A stretch of 64,000 nt of DNA from Euborellia annulipes (lineage: Eukaryota; Arthropoda; Insecta; Dermaptera; Anisolabididae), in assembly GCA_023213315.1 (NCBI GenBank), contig JAKCPI010009198.1, positions 1 through 64,000 of the forward strand, read 5' to 3'. Each line of letters begins with the position of its first letter. The stretch's first letter is position 1. The translations under genes and the position numbers were made by a program. Below, one piece after another: positions 11,223-22,760 of this stretch. The notes beneath the pieces were generated by a model. The model made no database searches and had not been told where the DNA came from. It was given only the letters and a program-made list of their open reading frames with translations.

Positions 11223-11790
11223 TAGAAATAAATATAAAATTTAACTCATTTTAAATTTATAAATAAAAATAAAAATTGCGAGATTTATTAATAAATATTT
11301 ATATTTAATAATAATTCGATTAAAATTTAAAAGTAAAATCCATAGAATATTAATTTATCAAACAAAAAAAAGACAGTTTTTTTTAAATTTTATTTTTATT
11401 TTTCGCTCTCTTTGGCATGTAGGTCATGCAAAACTCTAATTCATAATACCGATTAGATGTTGTTTATTTTTATAGTTGTTTTTTTTTTCTTTTTTATATA
11501 AAACCACTTTTATTACATTGACCTATATATAAAAAATGGATATTGGAGGGATTTTGTCAAGAAGAAGGATTTTTACTTTTGATTTCTTTTTATTGGCTCG
11601 TATAAGGGAATCCCCATTTGATTATTCTTTAATGGCTGGCATTCATAAAAAAAAAAAAATATCTTTTCTTATTCATTGATCTTGTTTTTAATTTCAATAG
11701 AGTGGGCTAAATTTTACGCTTTTTTTTTATAATATAACATAACTATCTACACGACCGTCTTTGGTTATTTACTTGTTGTAACACTTTTTA
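11223..11790. other. Non-genic AT-rich stretch
   Basis: No supported gene, RNA or bounded element. Confidence 0.6.
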
Positions 11791-11794
11791 TTTT

Positions 11795-12360
11795 GTATCT
11801 CAACAACGAAAAAAGCTAGGAGGTTGAAATTTTAGATTTAAGTTAGGCACCCACCTGGGACGTGACATAAATCTTTTGAACAAAATCGACCAAAGAGTAC
11901 TAGTACTTTACTGATGTACTTTTTCAGTTTTTTACGATTTTCTCAAAATTCACTGAAAGGATTTTGATCAAAATTCATAAATAAAGTATTTTTTAGATTC
12001 TATTTAAAATGTATATTCTTATTTTGCTGAAAAAATTGTATGAAGCACACTTTACTCTTGTACTTCATTTGGTAAAGTTAAAAGAAATGGTTCCTGAATT
12101 ATATTATAAATATCACTTGTTATCGATAACTAAATCTGATGCCAAAGGTCAAGAGTTCACATCCCGTCCTAAGCGAAAATTTTATTTCAATTAGATTCCA
12201 ATAAAATAGAGATGGCATCTAAATAGCCTCAAATGCCGAAAAAAACCTTAAATTAATGATAATAATAAAAAAAAAACTAAATATATATCTCAGCACAAAA
12301 AATCTGGCGTGATAACCACAGAACACAATTAGAGGGTTGTAATGTCAGTTAAACCAGATT
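11795..12360 (-). mobile_element. Hairpin-ended repeat, inverted diverged copy
   Basis: The body in reverse orientation contains GAGTACTAGTACTTTACTGA. It ends with a damaged hairpin (AATCTGGCGTGA ... AAACCAGATT). Between about 12065 and 12275 it carries extra sequence, including a tRNA B-box-like word AGAGTTCACATCCCG (12147-12161), probably a small nested insertion. Confidence 0.55.
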
Positions 12361-12426
12361 TTATCAATATTAATTCGATGATTAGAAAAATTGATTAAGT
12401 CACACTCTCTTTTGAGACAGAATTCA

Positions 12427-12850
12427 CACTGTAAAAAAAAATATGAATTTTCAATCGTTTTTCATATACTGTCGTGCTTGAATTTTAATATAGCTATTTT
12501 GTGAAATAAAATTCATATACTAGTTTATTGAATAAAAAAATTTGATTCTTGTAGCTTAAAAAACTATGATATTCTTAACAAAGCAACTAGTCGAGATGGT
12601 AAAGGCGTTGTACAAATTTATATATGAAGGGAAGAAACCAACAGATCGAGTTAAGATCTCTCAAGGAACGATTTTTTTTTTAAACTAGTATATGAAATTT
12701 TTCATAAACCGTTTACGAAGCTTCTAATAAATTGGTTTATGAAAGTTCATAGTTTTAGTATATGGCCGAATGTAAAATTCATAAACAGTTTGTGTAACAG
12801 ACTATCTATACTAGTAAATGAATATCCCTTGAAAATTTTTAAAAGAGTGT
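12427..12850 (+). mobile_element. CACTGT-ended MITE, diverged copy with tRNA-like insert
   Basis: The left end CACTGTAAAA and the following 60 bp match the copy at 6160. The right end is degenerate (AAAAGAGTG). The interior differs. At about 12590-12665 an A-box-like segment TCGAGATGGTAAAGGCG and a B-box-like segment GATCGAGTTAAGATC suggest a tRNA-Ser-like relic. Confidence 0.5.
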
Positions 12851-13469
12851 GTGGCACACATCAAATTATAATAAAATTTGTCTCTAAAGAATAGAGAACA
12901 TAATATAAATCCAATTATATTTATTGCAACGTTTCATCCCTTCTTTGTGCTTGCATCAAAAAAAGAGAGCGAGGATGTCTTCTTCTTGATCCTCCGCCTT
13001 CGTTTTTTATAGTAGAAAATGACAAAGTGATATTGTAAAGGACAAAAGCAGACGCCATATTTAAAGAGCGAGAGAGAACGAAAAAATAAAAACAGGAAGA
13101 ATATCGCATAGCAAATGTGTCTGTCTTTATATCCGGAAATTAAAAGAAATTATTATTATTAGTTTATTCACCCCCTAAAGAAGACAATGGAGAGCAGCTA
13201 CACGCCGAAATAATTAACGACATCTGTTGGCTTTAATTGAAACATAATAATAAAAAAAAAATCATTGTGTGGTTTTATGAAACCACGATGCAAGTGAAAC
13301 TTTTTTTCAGATCGTAGGCGTTTAAGTGAAAATTTTCAGAAAATTATTTAATTAAGGGTATTAAAATTGCGTTTTTAATCTTAGCTTAATAATTGGAAAA
13401 TGGGAAATCAATAGACGCATGTTAAAAACTGAGAACAATATTGAAGATTTGAATCATTTTAAATTGTTT
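12851..13469. other. Non-genic stretch
   Basis: No credible gene. The minus ORF at 12921-13109 has no recognisable motif and is probably chance. Confidence 0.55.
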
Positions 13470-13692
13470 AAAAAATTATATTTTATCAATTTAAAAATTG
13501 AATAATTAAATCTCACAATTATTTTTTTATAATTCGTCATATATATTAAATTTCAACTTTCCTATTTTTTGTCGTCACGGCTTATGACGTCATGGCTTGT
13601 AGCGTCACGGCCTTTGACGTCACGGCTTGTAACGCGACATGCTGATAGAAGAGCGAAAAAAATTGAGGCCATCAAATAAAAGTTTCACTTAA
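13470..13692 (+). repeat. Direct repeat C, copy 1 (GACGTCACGGCTTGTA block)
   Basis: About 223 bp are nearly identical to 19807-20031, in the same orientation. It contains three or four short tandem units of CGTCACGGCTTGTGA type and ends in AAGTTTCACTT. It is non-coding. Confidence 0.8.
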
Positions 13693-14128
13693 AAAAGAAA
13701 AAAAAATATAGGCAACGAAGTTCCAAAACTTTCCTTCGTTTTTGATTTTGTATAGCGGGAAAAATTTGCAACTGTGTTGCCTTTTTTTTGTTTAATTTTA
13801 TTTTGGCTGTTACTGTACTTTTTTTTTTTTTAAACATTCACACTTTTTTCTCATTCACACACACATCCACACATAAGATCGGGGATTCAATAAACGTGTA
13901 TTTATTTGTTAAAAAAGTTTTTTTTTTTTTTACTTAGTCATCTGTTATACATTTAAATGTATATTTTTTTAAATTCATTATGTTGGTAATAAATCCACTG
14001 CCAGAGGGAAAAACGAGCACTGAATGCATATAGAACGAAATAAAAAGGGTCAGGGTTAATGCAATAAATTCCAATTATGGAAATCTTTAAAGGCTAGGGA
14101 TTCTACAGAGTTAATTTTAAAATTTTAC

Positions 14129-14270
14129 AAAAAATCTGGTGTGACTGGTCGCACAGTACACAACCTTCAGTAAATGAAAGTTTTGTTCTGTGCTTATCAC
14201 ACCCGATTTTTTAGTATACTTAGTTTCCGCCGATATATTAGAATCCAAGATGTAAAATTTATAAACAGAA
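14129..14270 (+). mobile_element. Hairpin-ended repeat, left-end fragment
   Basis: It comprises the AATCTGGTGTGACTGG hairpin and about 60 bp of sub-terminal body, ending where dispersed repeat B begins. Confidence 0.6.
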
Positions 14271-14590
14271 AAGTCACGAGACTCAGACCAGTCTGGCAAC
14301 GTCGCATAAAATAATACTCATTTCTCGCTGCCAGTTACATTTTTTTTTTCCATTTTACGATATTTTTTCTCGCAAATCGTCCATTGTGTTTAAACAGATT
14401 TGCATTAATCATTGTAATATTTTAAATTAAATTAAATTGAAGGCTTTTAAGATTTAAAATAAACAGCTGATAAATGCAATGTTGCCAGATCTATATTACG
14501 TGAAAAACTGCTCAAGTCAAAAGTCATTCATTTATTAATTTTGGTAATTAAATTATTAACTTAATACAATTATAAACTATGATACGTCAC
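14271..14590 (-). repeat. Dispersed repeat B, minus copy
   Basis: This is the inverted copy of 8201-8520. A CA microsatellite (14603-14622) and a Helitron-type terminus follow directly. Confidence 0.75.
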
Positions 14591-14664
14591 GAACGCACAC
14601 ACACACACACACACACACACAAAGGCCAGGTCGCAGAGCCCGCCGAAGGCGGACGGCCGGCTAG
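14591..14664 (+). mobile_element. Helitron 3' end
   Basis: A clear hairpin GCCCGCCGAAGGCGGAC precedes GGCCGGCTAG-T. Since dispersed repeats B and HER lie just upstream, these may be cargo of this Helitron. Confidence 0.6.
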
Positions 14665-14958
14665 TTTCAATTATAATTAATCAATATGATATACCTCTAT
14701 GAAATTTGAACGGTGTGTTATTTCATAAAGGTAGTATATACATATTTGCCAGTGTATATTTCGTTTATTCAATTTTAATAATAATAGGAACGAAAGGGAT
14801 TTATTCAAGCGAAATGCGGAGATGGAATTCTTCTTGTGTACATACAACGTTCGAGAGAATCTCTTTTCAAATAATATATAAAAAATATACAAACATTTTT
14901 CTTTTTTTTATATATAAAATAGAGAGGAGATAAAATAAAAATAATATTTGAGAAGAAT

Positions 14959-15075
14959 AAATCTGGTGTGACTGATCGCACAGCTCAATTTCCTTCGGTA
15001 ATTGAAAGTTGTGTTCTGTGTTTGGCACATCAGTTGACATATATTTAGTTTTCGCCGATATATGAGATTTATTTA
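14959..15075 (+). mobile_element. Hairpin-ended repeat, short fragment
   Basis: It comprises the AATCTGGTGTGACTGATCG hairpin with a weakened right arm, plus a short sub-terminal block with ATATATTTAGTTTTCGCCG. Confidence 0.55.
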
Positions 15076-15219
15076 GTGGGATAGTGTAGCAGACCCTCTA
15101 ACGTTTGAATCCATAATCATATAAGTAGCTCATTTGGTTGCGGAGATATTAAAGAAAAACATTTTTTGGTCCTTCGAGCCGGATTTTTAATTTTTATCGA
15201 ATTATAATAATAATAAATG

Positions 15220-15740
15220 AGTTTTATTTCATTGGATATAACATTTTAAACAATTTGTTTTCGTTATATACTTTTTCTTTTGCCCCGAATAAAATTACAA
15301 TAATGGCTTTGGTCAGCTGAGTTTCTTCATGAGTTTCTCCTTTTTTCATATTTTTCAAAACTTTCTTTAAGCTTGATGTTATTCCCAAACCGACTCTTAT
15401 TAAGAGGTTGTTAACATTCATTCCTGCTAGTGGATTGGCTATGACTCGAAGTATCTTCGACTTCTATTGCTAGGACGTTGGTATTTGCAATGTACGGAAA
15501 CCATGCCGGTGAGACATAGGTTAATATGGGATATATTAATGATTTATATAATAATATTTTCTATTCTATTTTTAGAGGACTTTCTTGATAAAGTAGAGAC
15601 CATAATGTTCTAATTGCATTTCGCGCTTTTGTTACACCATTTCTCGGATATGGTATGACAAGGTAAGTCTTCTGGTATCATCCAGAGAGATATTAGTATG
15701 TGAATTATGTATGTGATATTATTTGTGAATAGTATAGCTT
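15220..15740 (-). pseudogene. Jockey-like non-LTR retrotransposon, RT thumb remnant
   Basis: On the minus strand (about 15660 to 15430) one frame reads KARNAIRTLWSLL..., then, after a stop, LLYKSLIYPILTYVSPAW. This is the usual Jockey-clade reverse transcriptase thumb pattern (a K-x-LYK-x-IxPILTYxxPxW motif). It continues weakly into the 65-residue ORF at 15224-15421. It is interrupted by a stop and probably by shifts, so it is a dead fragment. Clade assignment is by motif only. Confidence 0.65.
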
Positions 15741-15984
15741 CTGATTTGTTACCATTTTATTGAATTATAGGTACTGTAAATTAAAGGAGTTAAGCTTAAA
15801 ATTCTTGATGAAGACAAATCGAGTTCAAAACCCCTTCAAGGCAAAAAATTATCCAAATGCTTTCTAATGAGGAAAGAAACGGGAGCCCACTCCCTACATT
15901 ATTTCCATGGAAGTTACTTCTAACCACAATGTGACAGGTCTAGCACTAATGACTGAAGAGATTCCATGCTTATTTATTTCAAAT

Positions 15985-16583
15985 GATTCTTCTTCTTCTG
16001 TCTTCGCCTGATTATTCCCGCGGTGCTGGGTCGGCGGACCTTATTCTACCCCTCCACTTCCCCCTATCCAATGCTGTTGTCTCCGACAGGCCAAGCTCGG
16101 ACATGTCTCTCTTGGCCCGATGAAGCCAAGTTATCCTAGGTGCTCCACTCTTCGTTGTCGTCCGAGAAGCCCCATATCGTACGCCGTCCTCGCCACGCCA
16201 CTACTATCTTGGCTTACGACATGTCCAAACCAGCGGAGACGCCATTCGCGTATCTTGTCAGTGATTGGCGCAATGCCAAACCTTCTCCTAATGGTATCAT
16301 TGGGGATGCGGTCAAGTCTGGTGACACCAAGTGACCACCTGGCCATCCGCATCTCCATCACATGCAGTGCCGATTCACTTCTCTTCGTGGATGCCCATGT
16401 CTCGGTCGAATACAGAGCAACAGGCCTCACGACCGTCTGGTAGATTGCCGACTTCAAATAAATCGGCATCCGTCGGTCGCAAAGGATTCCGGAACATTCT
16501 CTCCATTTAAGACAACTGGCATTTATACGCCCGGCAATCTCGTCCGTTGGTTCCTCATTATCAGCGACCCTCGACCCAAGATT
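15985..16583 (-). pseudogene. RTE-like non-LTR retrotransposon, 3' coding remnant
   Basis: The minus strand from 16580 reads LGSRVADNEEPTDEIAGRIN..., passes through LKSAIYQTVVRPVALYSTETW and MARWSLGVTRLDRIPND, and continues to IREWRLRWFGHV, with a stop at 16131. This is the C-terminal end of an RTE/BovB-like polyprotein (LYGxExW, then a RWxxGxxxxDxxxN and RWxGHV tail). After a frame change the terminal part continues as RDMSELGLSETTALDRGKW. The sequence is much richer in GC than its surroundings. The N-terminal endonuclease and RT palm are absent, so it is 5' truncated and inactive. Confidence 0.85.
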
Positions 16584-17350
16584 TCAAATGATTACGTAGC
16601 CAATTTAATTAATAAATTAGGAACCCGGGAACTCTGAGATGAGAGCCCTATTTAAAGTCACCGGTAACGGTGTTGTGTTGTCGTCCTCCGGGATGCCCGT
16701 TGATTTCGCTGGTTTGCTGGCCGTTGATGTGGGAGGGAGTTTTAGCATATTCAAAAAGACGATTTGTGATAATTTGGTTTTATTTAAAATGTAACATGGT
16801 ACAGTGACGGGTCCTGGAGTTTTGTAGGGACGAGCTCCATGTTTACGGAGAGACGGCCCGGACTCCGGGTCATCGATTCGTATTTACGCGAGTCGGCGAA
16901 AAACGGGTTTTTTATTCGAATGTATAAATTTGCAATCTTAAATTAATTTAGCTGAATCGACCAAAAATAATAATTTCCCAATTTTGCTTCTTTCAGGATT
17001 CTTGCCCTTTGGTCTTGCAACCCCCTTTTCGGGCATGCGTGACCTTTCTCATCAGCAATCATTGGTATTTTCGCTTTATTTCCTTTAATTTATTAATTTT
17101 GCAAGTTCCATTTCTTTTTTTGTTTGTTTCTGAGGGATGAGCACCTGCGCCATTCGCACAATCGATCTCTCTCTCTCTCTCTTTCTTTCCCCTAGAGCAA
17201 AATCCTCTATCTCGATTTCAATTAAAAATAAATAAACAACAGTGTATTCAATTCTCAAGTGACGATACCATGGACCTAAGAGGAAGTGAATACAAAAAAC
17301 ACGAGTGATCCGATTTTATTCCGGAATAAAAAGAGATTCCCAAAGAAAAA
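16584..17350. other. GC-richer non-genic patch
   Basis: About 16640-16900 has a more balanced base composition than the window and short open frames (one reading WYSDGSW near 16798, which could be an RNase H relic but may be chance). No gene is supported. Confidence 0.4.
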
Positions 17351-17352
17351 AT

Positions 17353-17460
17353 TATATGTATAATAGTGGAGTTTCCGTTTGTCACGCTATGTTTGACCAA
17401 CACTACCAGTTGAAAGGGACGTTATGGAGAGTCCAAGAAAAATAATCGCATATTCTCAAA
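17353..17460 (+). mobile_element. Helitron 5' end fragment
   Basis: It aligns by eye with the first ~110 bp of the Helitrons at 43704 and 60471: ATAATAGTGGAGTTTCCG, TTTGACCAAC, and GACGTTATGGAGAGTCC. It is truncated before the 3' hairpin. Confidence 0.6.
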
Positions 17461-17481
17461 AGGGGAGGCGCAAAATTTCCA

Positions 17482-18920
17482 GAAATGAAGATTAAGTTTA
17501 TTTGGGATCTTACTAAATATGCGAAGAGCAATATTAACAACTATATATTTTTGATGAGATTAAAAAAGATTTCCCCATTATGATTTTATATACAGGGTGT
17601 CCGGTAAAGAATGGATAACCTTGAAATGTCTTATAGTATAACTTATGGCGTTCAGAAAAAATTGAAACAAAATATATCATAAGTAGTACCTAAGATATGA
17701 TTTTTTTAAAAGAAAGGTCTAATTTTTTTACCTTGTTTTACTTTTATGAACACTACGATCAGAAATGAATGGATTCCATCGGTTTGTTGTTATTTTATTA
17801 TTATACACGAACTATGCTAATAGATAAACAGTGAATAGTATGACTAGCTATTGCACTTTTTTATTAAAAAATTAGCAAATTAAAATAATTAAAATCAGTG
17901 TTAAAACGACCACCTGGCTATTTTATTGGAATTTACTAATTTTTTAATAAAAAAGTGCAATAGCTAGTCATACTATTCACTGTTTATCTATTAGCATAGT
18001 TCGTGTATAATAATAAAATAACAACAAACCGATGGAATCCATTCATTTCTGATCGTAGTGTTCATAAAAGTAAAACAAGGTAAAAAAATTAGACTTCTTT
18101 TAAAAAATCATACTTATACTACTTATGATATATTTTGTTTCAATTTTTTTCTGAACGGATAAGTATACTATAAGACATTTCAAGGTTATCCATTCTTTAG
18201 ACACCCTGTATACCGATGGTTCTAAGTCTGGAAATAGGCTAGGTTGCGCCTTCAAGATGGGGAGTAAAGAGGGCTGTTATAGGCTTTCTTCGACCTCCAG
18301 CATCTAGTCTACTACTGAACTAAAAGCTTTGGAGCTAGCTCTAATTAAGTTGATTAGAGAAGGAACAGTCTATGCTATTGTGGACTCTGACTCTCATCCT
18401 TTGGTGCAAAGAACCCTGGGACTTCGTTATTAAAGGTGGATATTTCATGTGGGTGCCTAGTCACTGTAATATTCTGGGTAATGAGAAGATTGATTGCTTG
18501 GCAAAAAAGGGTGCTAGCAAGTCAAGTTTTGACTTCATAGAAGTCTTTTACGATGACCTGAAAAACTATACTAAAAAGAAATCTAGGTGCAAAGGAGACT
18601 GGGAGCTTTTGAAGGATAAAATTAAGAGAAATTAAACCTCATATCTAATAAGATTCTAATGAGCCGAAAAGAGCACATGATCTTGGTTCGGCCATTGCCT
18701 ATTCTCACATGGTCATCTGATTAGTAGAAGAGACCCACTCTGGTGTGTCTCCTGTGATCGACCATACACTGTGCGTCATGTCCTAATTGACTCTCCTCAT
18801 TTCAGCCCAGCCAGGATTAAGTTTGGCTTAGAAAATAAGAGCCTAGGTGCTATCCTTTTTGATGAGGAATGTATGGAGGGCTTATTTGGTTTCTTTATAA
18901 ACCTCTATCATATGGTGTAA
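17482..18920 (+). pseudogene. RNase H-bearing non-LTR retrotransposon 3' remnant, split by a MITE
   Basis: The frame before the MITE (17482-17590) continues after it as FYTDGSKSGNRLGCAF. RNase H hallmarks follow: TDG, TELKALELAL, VDSDS, and WVPSHCNILGNEKIDCLAKK (D-E-D-D set visible). Further down, CVSCDRPYTVRHVL is the terminal zinc-knuckle-like Cys/His motif, and the frame ends at 18918-18920. At least one in-frame stop lies just before the MITE site and frame changes occur downstream, so it is inactive. RNase H plus the tail motif fits the R1/I-type lineages rather than Jockey proper. Most of the RT is missing. Confidence 0.85.
17592..18212. mobile_element. Large palindromic MITE (TACAGGGTGTCC ends)
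   Basis: Near-perfect inverted arms of roughly 280 bp begin TACAGGGTGTCCGGTAAAGA and end TCTTTAGACACCCTGTA, around a ~60-bp centre at about 17880-17940. The target was TA (or TATA) within the RNase H coding frame. Removing the element and one TA restores the reading frame. No transposase is encoded. It resembles TA-targeting MITEs, but the superfamily is not proven. Confidence 0.9.
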
Positions 18921-19190
18921 GGCCATTCTTTGAGGCATGGTAGGTTTCTCTTATTTATTGTATTTATCATACTAGTGCATTTGTTATGAGAAAGATAATT
19001 AAGCTAGCATCATGAGTGTTGTTTTAATATATGTTAATTAAGCAATTGACCATTTTTGATCAAGGCAGACAGAGAGATGGACACTCTGCCACTGTATATA
19101 CCGGATATGTATTTTTATTATTAATGGCGAAAAACGAATTGAGTGAAAATTGCAGCACCTATTCCCGCCGAAGGCAGGTGGAGCGGCTAG
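18921..19190 (+). mobile_element. Helitron 3' end after the retrotransposon remnant
   Basis: CCCGCCGAAGGCAGGTGGAGCGGCTAG-T ends at 19190, with a GAACTGAGT-type lead-in. With the Helitron 5' fragment at 17353, this raises the possibility that 17353-19190 is one Helitron that picked up a retrotransposon piece, but intermediate sequence does not prove it. Confidence 0.5.
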
Positions 19191-19544
19191 TATTCAAAAT
19201 AATTAAAGCCATGTCCTATTACCATAGGAATTTCCAATCCCTAATAATTATCAGTATATCAATATCCGATACGGAAATGTAAAAAAAATAATTATTGGTA
19301 TATTGAATTAGTACCAGATTTATTTTAATATCCAATTAATAATAAAATTTAATTAATGCACAAACACCAAAGTATCTATTTAAATTTGAAATCAATTTTG
19401 TTAGTAATTTGACACGATCATCGGGAACATATTTTTTAATTTTCCCAAAATCAAATGGATTTAATAATATTTCGTATATCATTTATACTATAAAAGTGTA
19501 CAATTATAATTAAAATAATTTTAAATTTTAACATATTGCCAACA

Positions 19545-19806
19545 GGGGCGTATATAGAAATTTTTTTTCGGTGGGGTCCGAAATCATTTTTAAATACTCT
19601 CCCCCCCCCCCCATACATAAAAATATTTTTAAAATACCGGATATACCTCAGCCCCGAGGGGCCCGACCCTCTCAAAGACAAATGGTGAGAGTTTCTGGGA
19701 TTGAAGATGTTGTAGATGTAGAAATTTTCGTTAAATTTTGTTTTTTAATCCTTTTTTTTTCTGATTTCACCCGAGCCCCGAGGGGCCCGGCCCTCTCAAA
19801 GACAAA
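19545..19806 (+). repeat. Short direct repeats with GCCCCGAGGGGCCCG
   Basis: Two copies of a ~32-bp block (GCCCCGAGGGGCCCG followed by CCCTCTCAAAGACAAAT) lie at about 19651 and 19774. A run of 14 C is at about 19598. They are non-coding. Confidence 0.7.
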
Positions 19807-20031
19807 TTAAAAATTATATTTTATCAATTTAAAAATTGAATTATTAAATCTCACAATTATTTTTTTATAATTCGTCATATATATTAAATTTCAACTTTCC
19901 TATTTTTGTCGTCATGGCTTGTGACGTCATAACTTGTAGCGTCACGGCCTTTGACGTCACGGCTTGTAACGCGACATGCTGATAGAGAAAAGAAAAAATT
20001 TGTGTCGATCAAAATAAAGTTTCACTTTAAA
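19807..20031 (+). repeat. Direct repeat C, copy 2
   Basis: This is the copy of 13470-13692 in the same orientation, including the tandem GTCACGGC units. Confidence 0.8.
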
Positions 20032-20900
20032 AACAAAAAACAACAGTTTTGGAGATATTTGCTAAAAACGACCACTGTTTATATTACACTAATAAGAATG
20101 CAATCGATAAAATATAAAATCAGATATGCTGTTTTTTTTTTTTTTTTATTATAACAAGAAATGTTTCACGCCAGATTTATTTATTTTTGCACTTGGTTGA
20201 TTTTTCTACCCTTTGACCTTTTCTTATTCTCTTTTCTCTTTCTCTCTCTGGTGTATTTTTCTTTTCTTAGAAATAGAATGTTTGTCATCTGTTTGACGAC
20301 GGGTGCGATTTAGAATCAGGCGGGCGTTAAATAACACTGTGTTTGTATCCTCTCTCCCCCTCCCTCCCTCCACCCCTCCATCTATCATATCCACCCCCCC
20401 CACTCTGCCTACAATCGATATATCATTGTATGTAATTTTGAAAAGTGGTCCAATTTTATATAACATTATTATTTGTTTTGAAAGAAAAGTGGATGAAAAA
20501 TAACACCATTAAAATAAAAAAAAATATATTTATATTTCACTAGGTCAAGGGAGAAATTTGTCTTTCTCAGACTTTAAATTATTCATTTATTATTCTTTTT
20601 TAATCATATAATAGAAGATAATTGAAAAAAATAAATAATAAATAAAATTGATTATATATCATTAATTATAGAATATTAATTGTGAGATTTTATTTAATTT
20701 TAATCTTTTTTTTTTATTTTAATTTTATTTCTATAACTTCGAAACTACTTGTCGGATTTTTATGGGGTTTTTTTCTATATGTAAAAGATTTTTCGGTGGT
20801 GATTTTCCGTTTGATTGTGTTTATAAAAATTAATAATTTTGGCCTACTTACTTGCCAATTCATGTTAAAATTATCGTAACTGCTTTTAAACTTATAAATA
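20032..20900. other. Non-genic AT-rich stretch
   Basis: No gene supported. A C-rich low-complexity run is at 20350-20400. Near 20738 the phrase TCGAAACTACTTGTCGGATT belongs to the Helitron-associated words noted at 11026. Confidence 0.55.
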
Positions 20901-21124
20901 AGGGATCGTCCACATGTTACGTAATGCCTTTTTTGACGATATTTTAGACCCACCCCCTGTCACAGTTAGTCACATACAAACAAATCCTCCTACAAATATT
21001 ATTTCACAATAAAGAACTACCCCCTTCCCTGAAACCGAAACTTGTTTTTAACTTTTTCTTCAAATTTTATCTTTTTTACCCCTTCTCCCAACCGCGTTAC
21101 GTAATACTGTATGTAGACGACCCC
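20901..21124. mobile_element. MITE with GGATCGTCCACATGTTACGTAA ends
   Basis: The left end (AGGGATCGTCCACATG, TTACGTAATG) and the inverted right end (GGGGTCGTCTACATAC, ATTACGTAAC) form ~30-bp terminal inverted repeats with small mismatches. The 224-bp interior is AT-rich and C-rich and has no ORF. A target duplication is not clear. Confidence 0.65.
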
Positions 21125-22080
21125 AAACTTTTAGTAGATGAAAAAATGTTTTTGTCATTAAGATGGATTTTAACTGGAGTTATCTTTAATTAAGATTACA
21201 GCTTTAATCCTTCTTTTAAGGAGAATCCGAACCGAACTCTTGCTTTGAGAAAATTAGGCATTTAAGGGGGGGGGGGGGAGGGTTCACAAACGAGTACAGT
21301 CAGTTGAGAGATAGAAGTAAACTTCCAAATTAGAAAATTGAATTTATTCCAAATTAAATAAACATTTGAGATTTAATTAATTAAATTAATTAAAAATATT
21401 TGAAGATATTTGACTGATTAAAATAAAAGCGTGGGGCGGTAATTGAAAGTTTATTTGCTCTTTTAAGAGTGTTTATATGTCGATACCCCTAAATAAAATC
21501 TGGTGTGACTCCACCATATAAATAAATAAAATTTAATTAAGATATCAATACACATGAGATTAAACATAACTTGAATTGGTCTTTCAACCAAAGTCGGGCT
21601 AGGCAGCTAGAAATTTTATAAAAGACGCATTTATTCATATTAAACATTAGAGAGAATAGGAAGAGGGAAGGAGGAAGGATAATAAGATGTGTCTCTTAAT
21701 GGAACTCGCTCTCTCTCTGGGGAGACGCAATTAGATCCCTTTGGGAGAGGAAATGGTTCTAATTTATAAAAGAAAGGGAGAAGAAATAATAAATTATAAG
21801 ACAGTTGCGACTTTCTTTCATGCCATTTGAATTGTTCTACTCTTTGACTTTCCAAATAAAAAAATTTTAATTAAATTTTGAATTGAGAGATTAGCCAAAA
21901 AATAGATTTCATGGAAAATAAAGAAATTAACTTTTAGGAATAGGAAGGGAACAAAACCAATGTCAAATTTGACTATTCACTTTTATGGGTTTCCAAATTA
22001 ACTCCTCATCTCGGGGAAAATTTTATGGCCCTCTTAAGAAAAATCCATTCAGTAGTTTCGGAGATAAAATCTACAACTAG
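21125..22080. other. Non-genic stretch with repeat relics
   Basis: It contains a G-run (21267-21278), the palindrome relic AATAAAAGCGTGGGGCG (21423-21438) and a short AATCTGGTGTGACT piece of the hairpin-ended repeat (21498-21511). No gene is supported. Confidence 0.5.
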
Positions 22081-22109
22081 TGGGAAAAGAGCAGAGAATA
22101 TTTAGTGTA

Positions 22110-22760
22110 AGATCAGGTGGTGAGGAGTTCCTGGGATTGAAGGAGGTGCTGGGATGTTGAGAGTTGCTGGAATTGAAAGTGTTGTAGATTGTTATGGTTA
22201 TATGTACCGGTATATTGATGTTATTAAATAAAACATGCTTTATAATGTAGAAGGAAGCACCTCTTTTCTTGCTGGGATGGTGGGAGTTGCTGGGATTTAA
22301 GGTGCTGGGATTGGAGGAGGTGCTGGGATTAGAGGAGGTGCTGGGATGTGAGTTTCTGGGATTGAAGATGTTGTAGATATGTTGTTATGGTTATATGTAT
22401 ATTGATGTTATTAAATAAAACACGCTTTGAAAAATAAGGTATCAGAAGTGAGCTTTTTGAATTGAAATTTGAGATTTTAGGGTTAATTATTGTTTTATGA
22501 TCCATATTGCAATGTAAGAAAATTGTATATTAAGTATATGAAGTCAGGAAGAACATTATTGAAAAGAATTTATAGATTTAAACTAATTCAATACACGTTC
22601 CTTGGTTGTATTTGTAAAAGAATATTGATGTTATTAAATAAAACATGCTTTATAAAATAGAAGAAAGCACCTCCTTCTCTTCTGGAATGGTGGGAGTAGC
22701 TGGGATTGAAGAAGGTGCTGGGATCGGAGGAGCTGCTGGGATTAAGTAGCAGTGGCAATC
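22110..22760 (+). repeat. GGTGCTGGGAT minisatellite region
   Basis: Multiple short units of GGAGGTGCTGGGATT type alternate with a longer duplicated block (GGTTATATGTA, GATGTTATTAAATAAAACA) seen near 22195, 22390 and 22626. Related units occur at 56412-56456 and in reverse at 56626-56670. Confidence 0.75.

Noticed and set aside
16120..16443. Plus-strand ORFs over the RTE remnant
   Set aside because: Antisense shadows of the minus-strand reverse transcriptase C-terminus.
16798..16900. WYSDGSW as a further RNase H domain
   Set aside because: Only the first motif is visible; no following E, D or H motifs in any frame.
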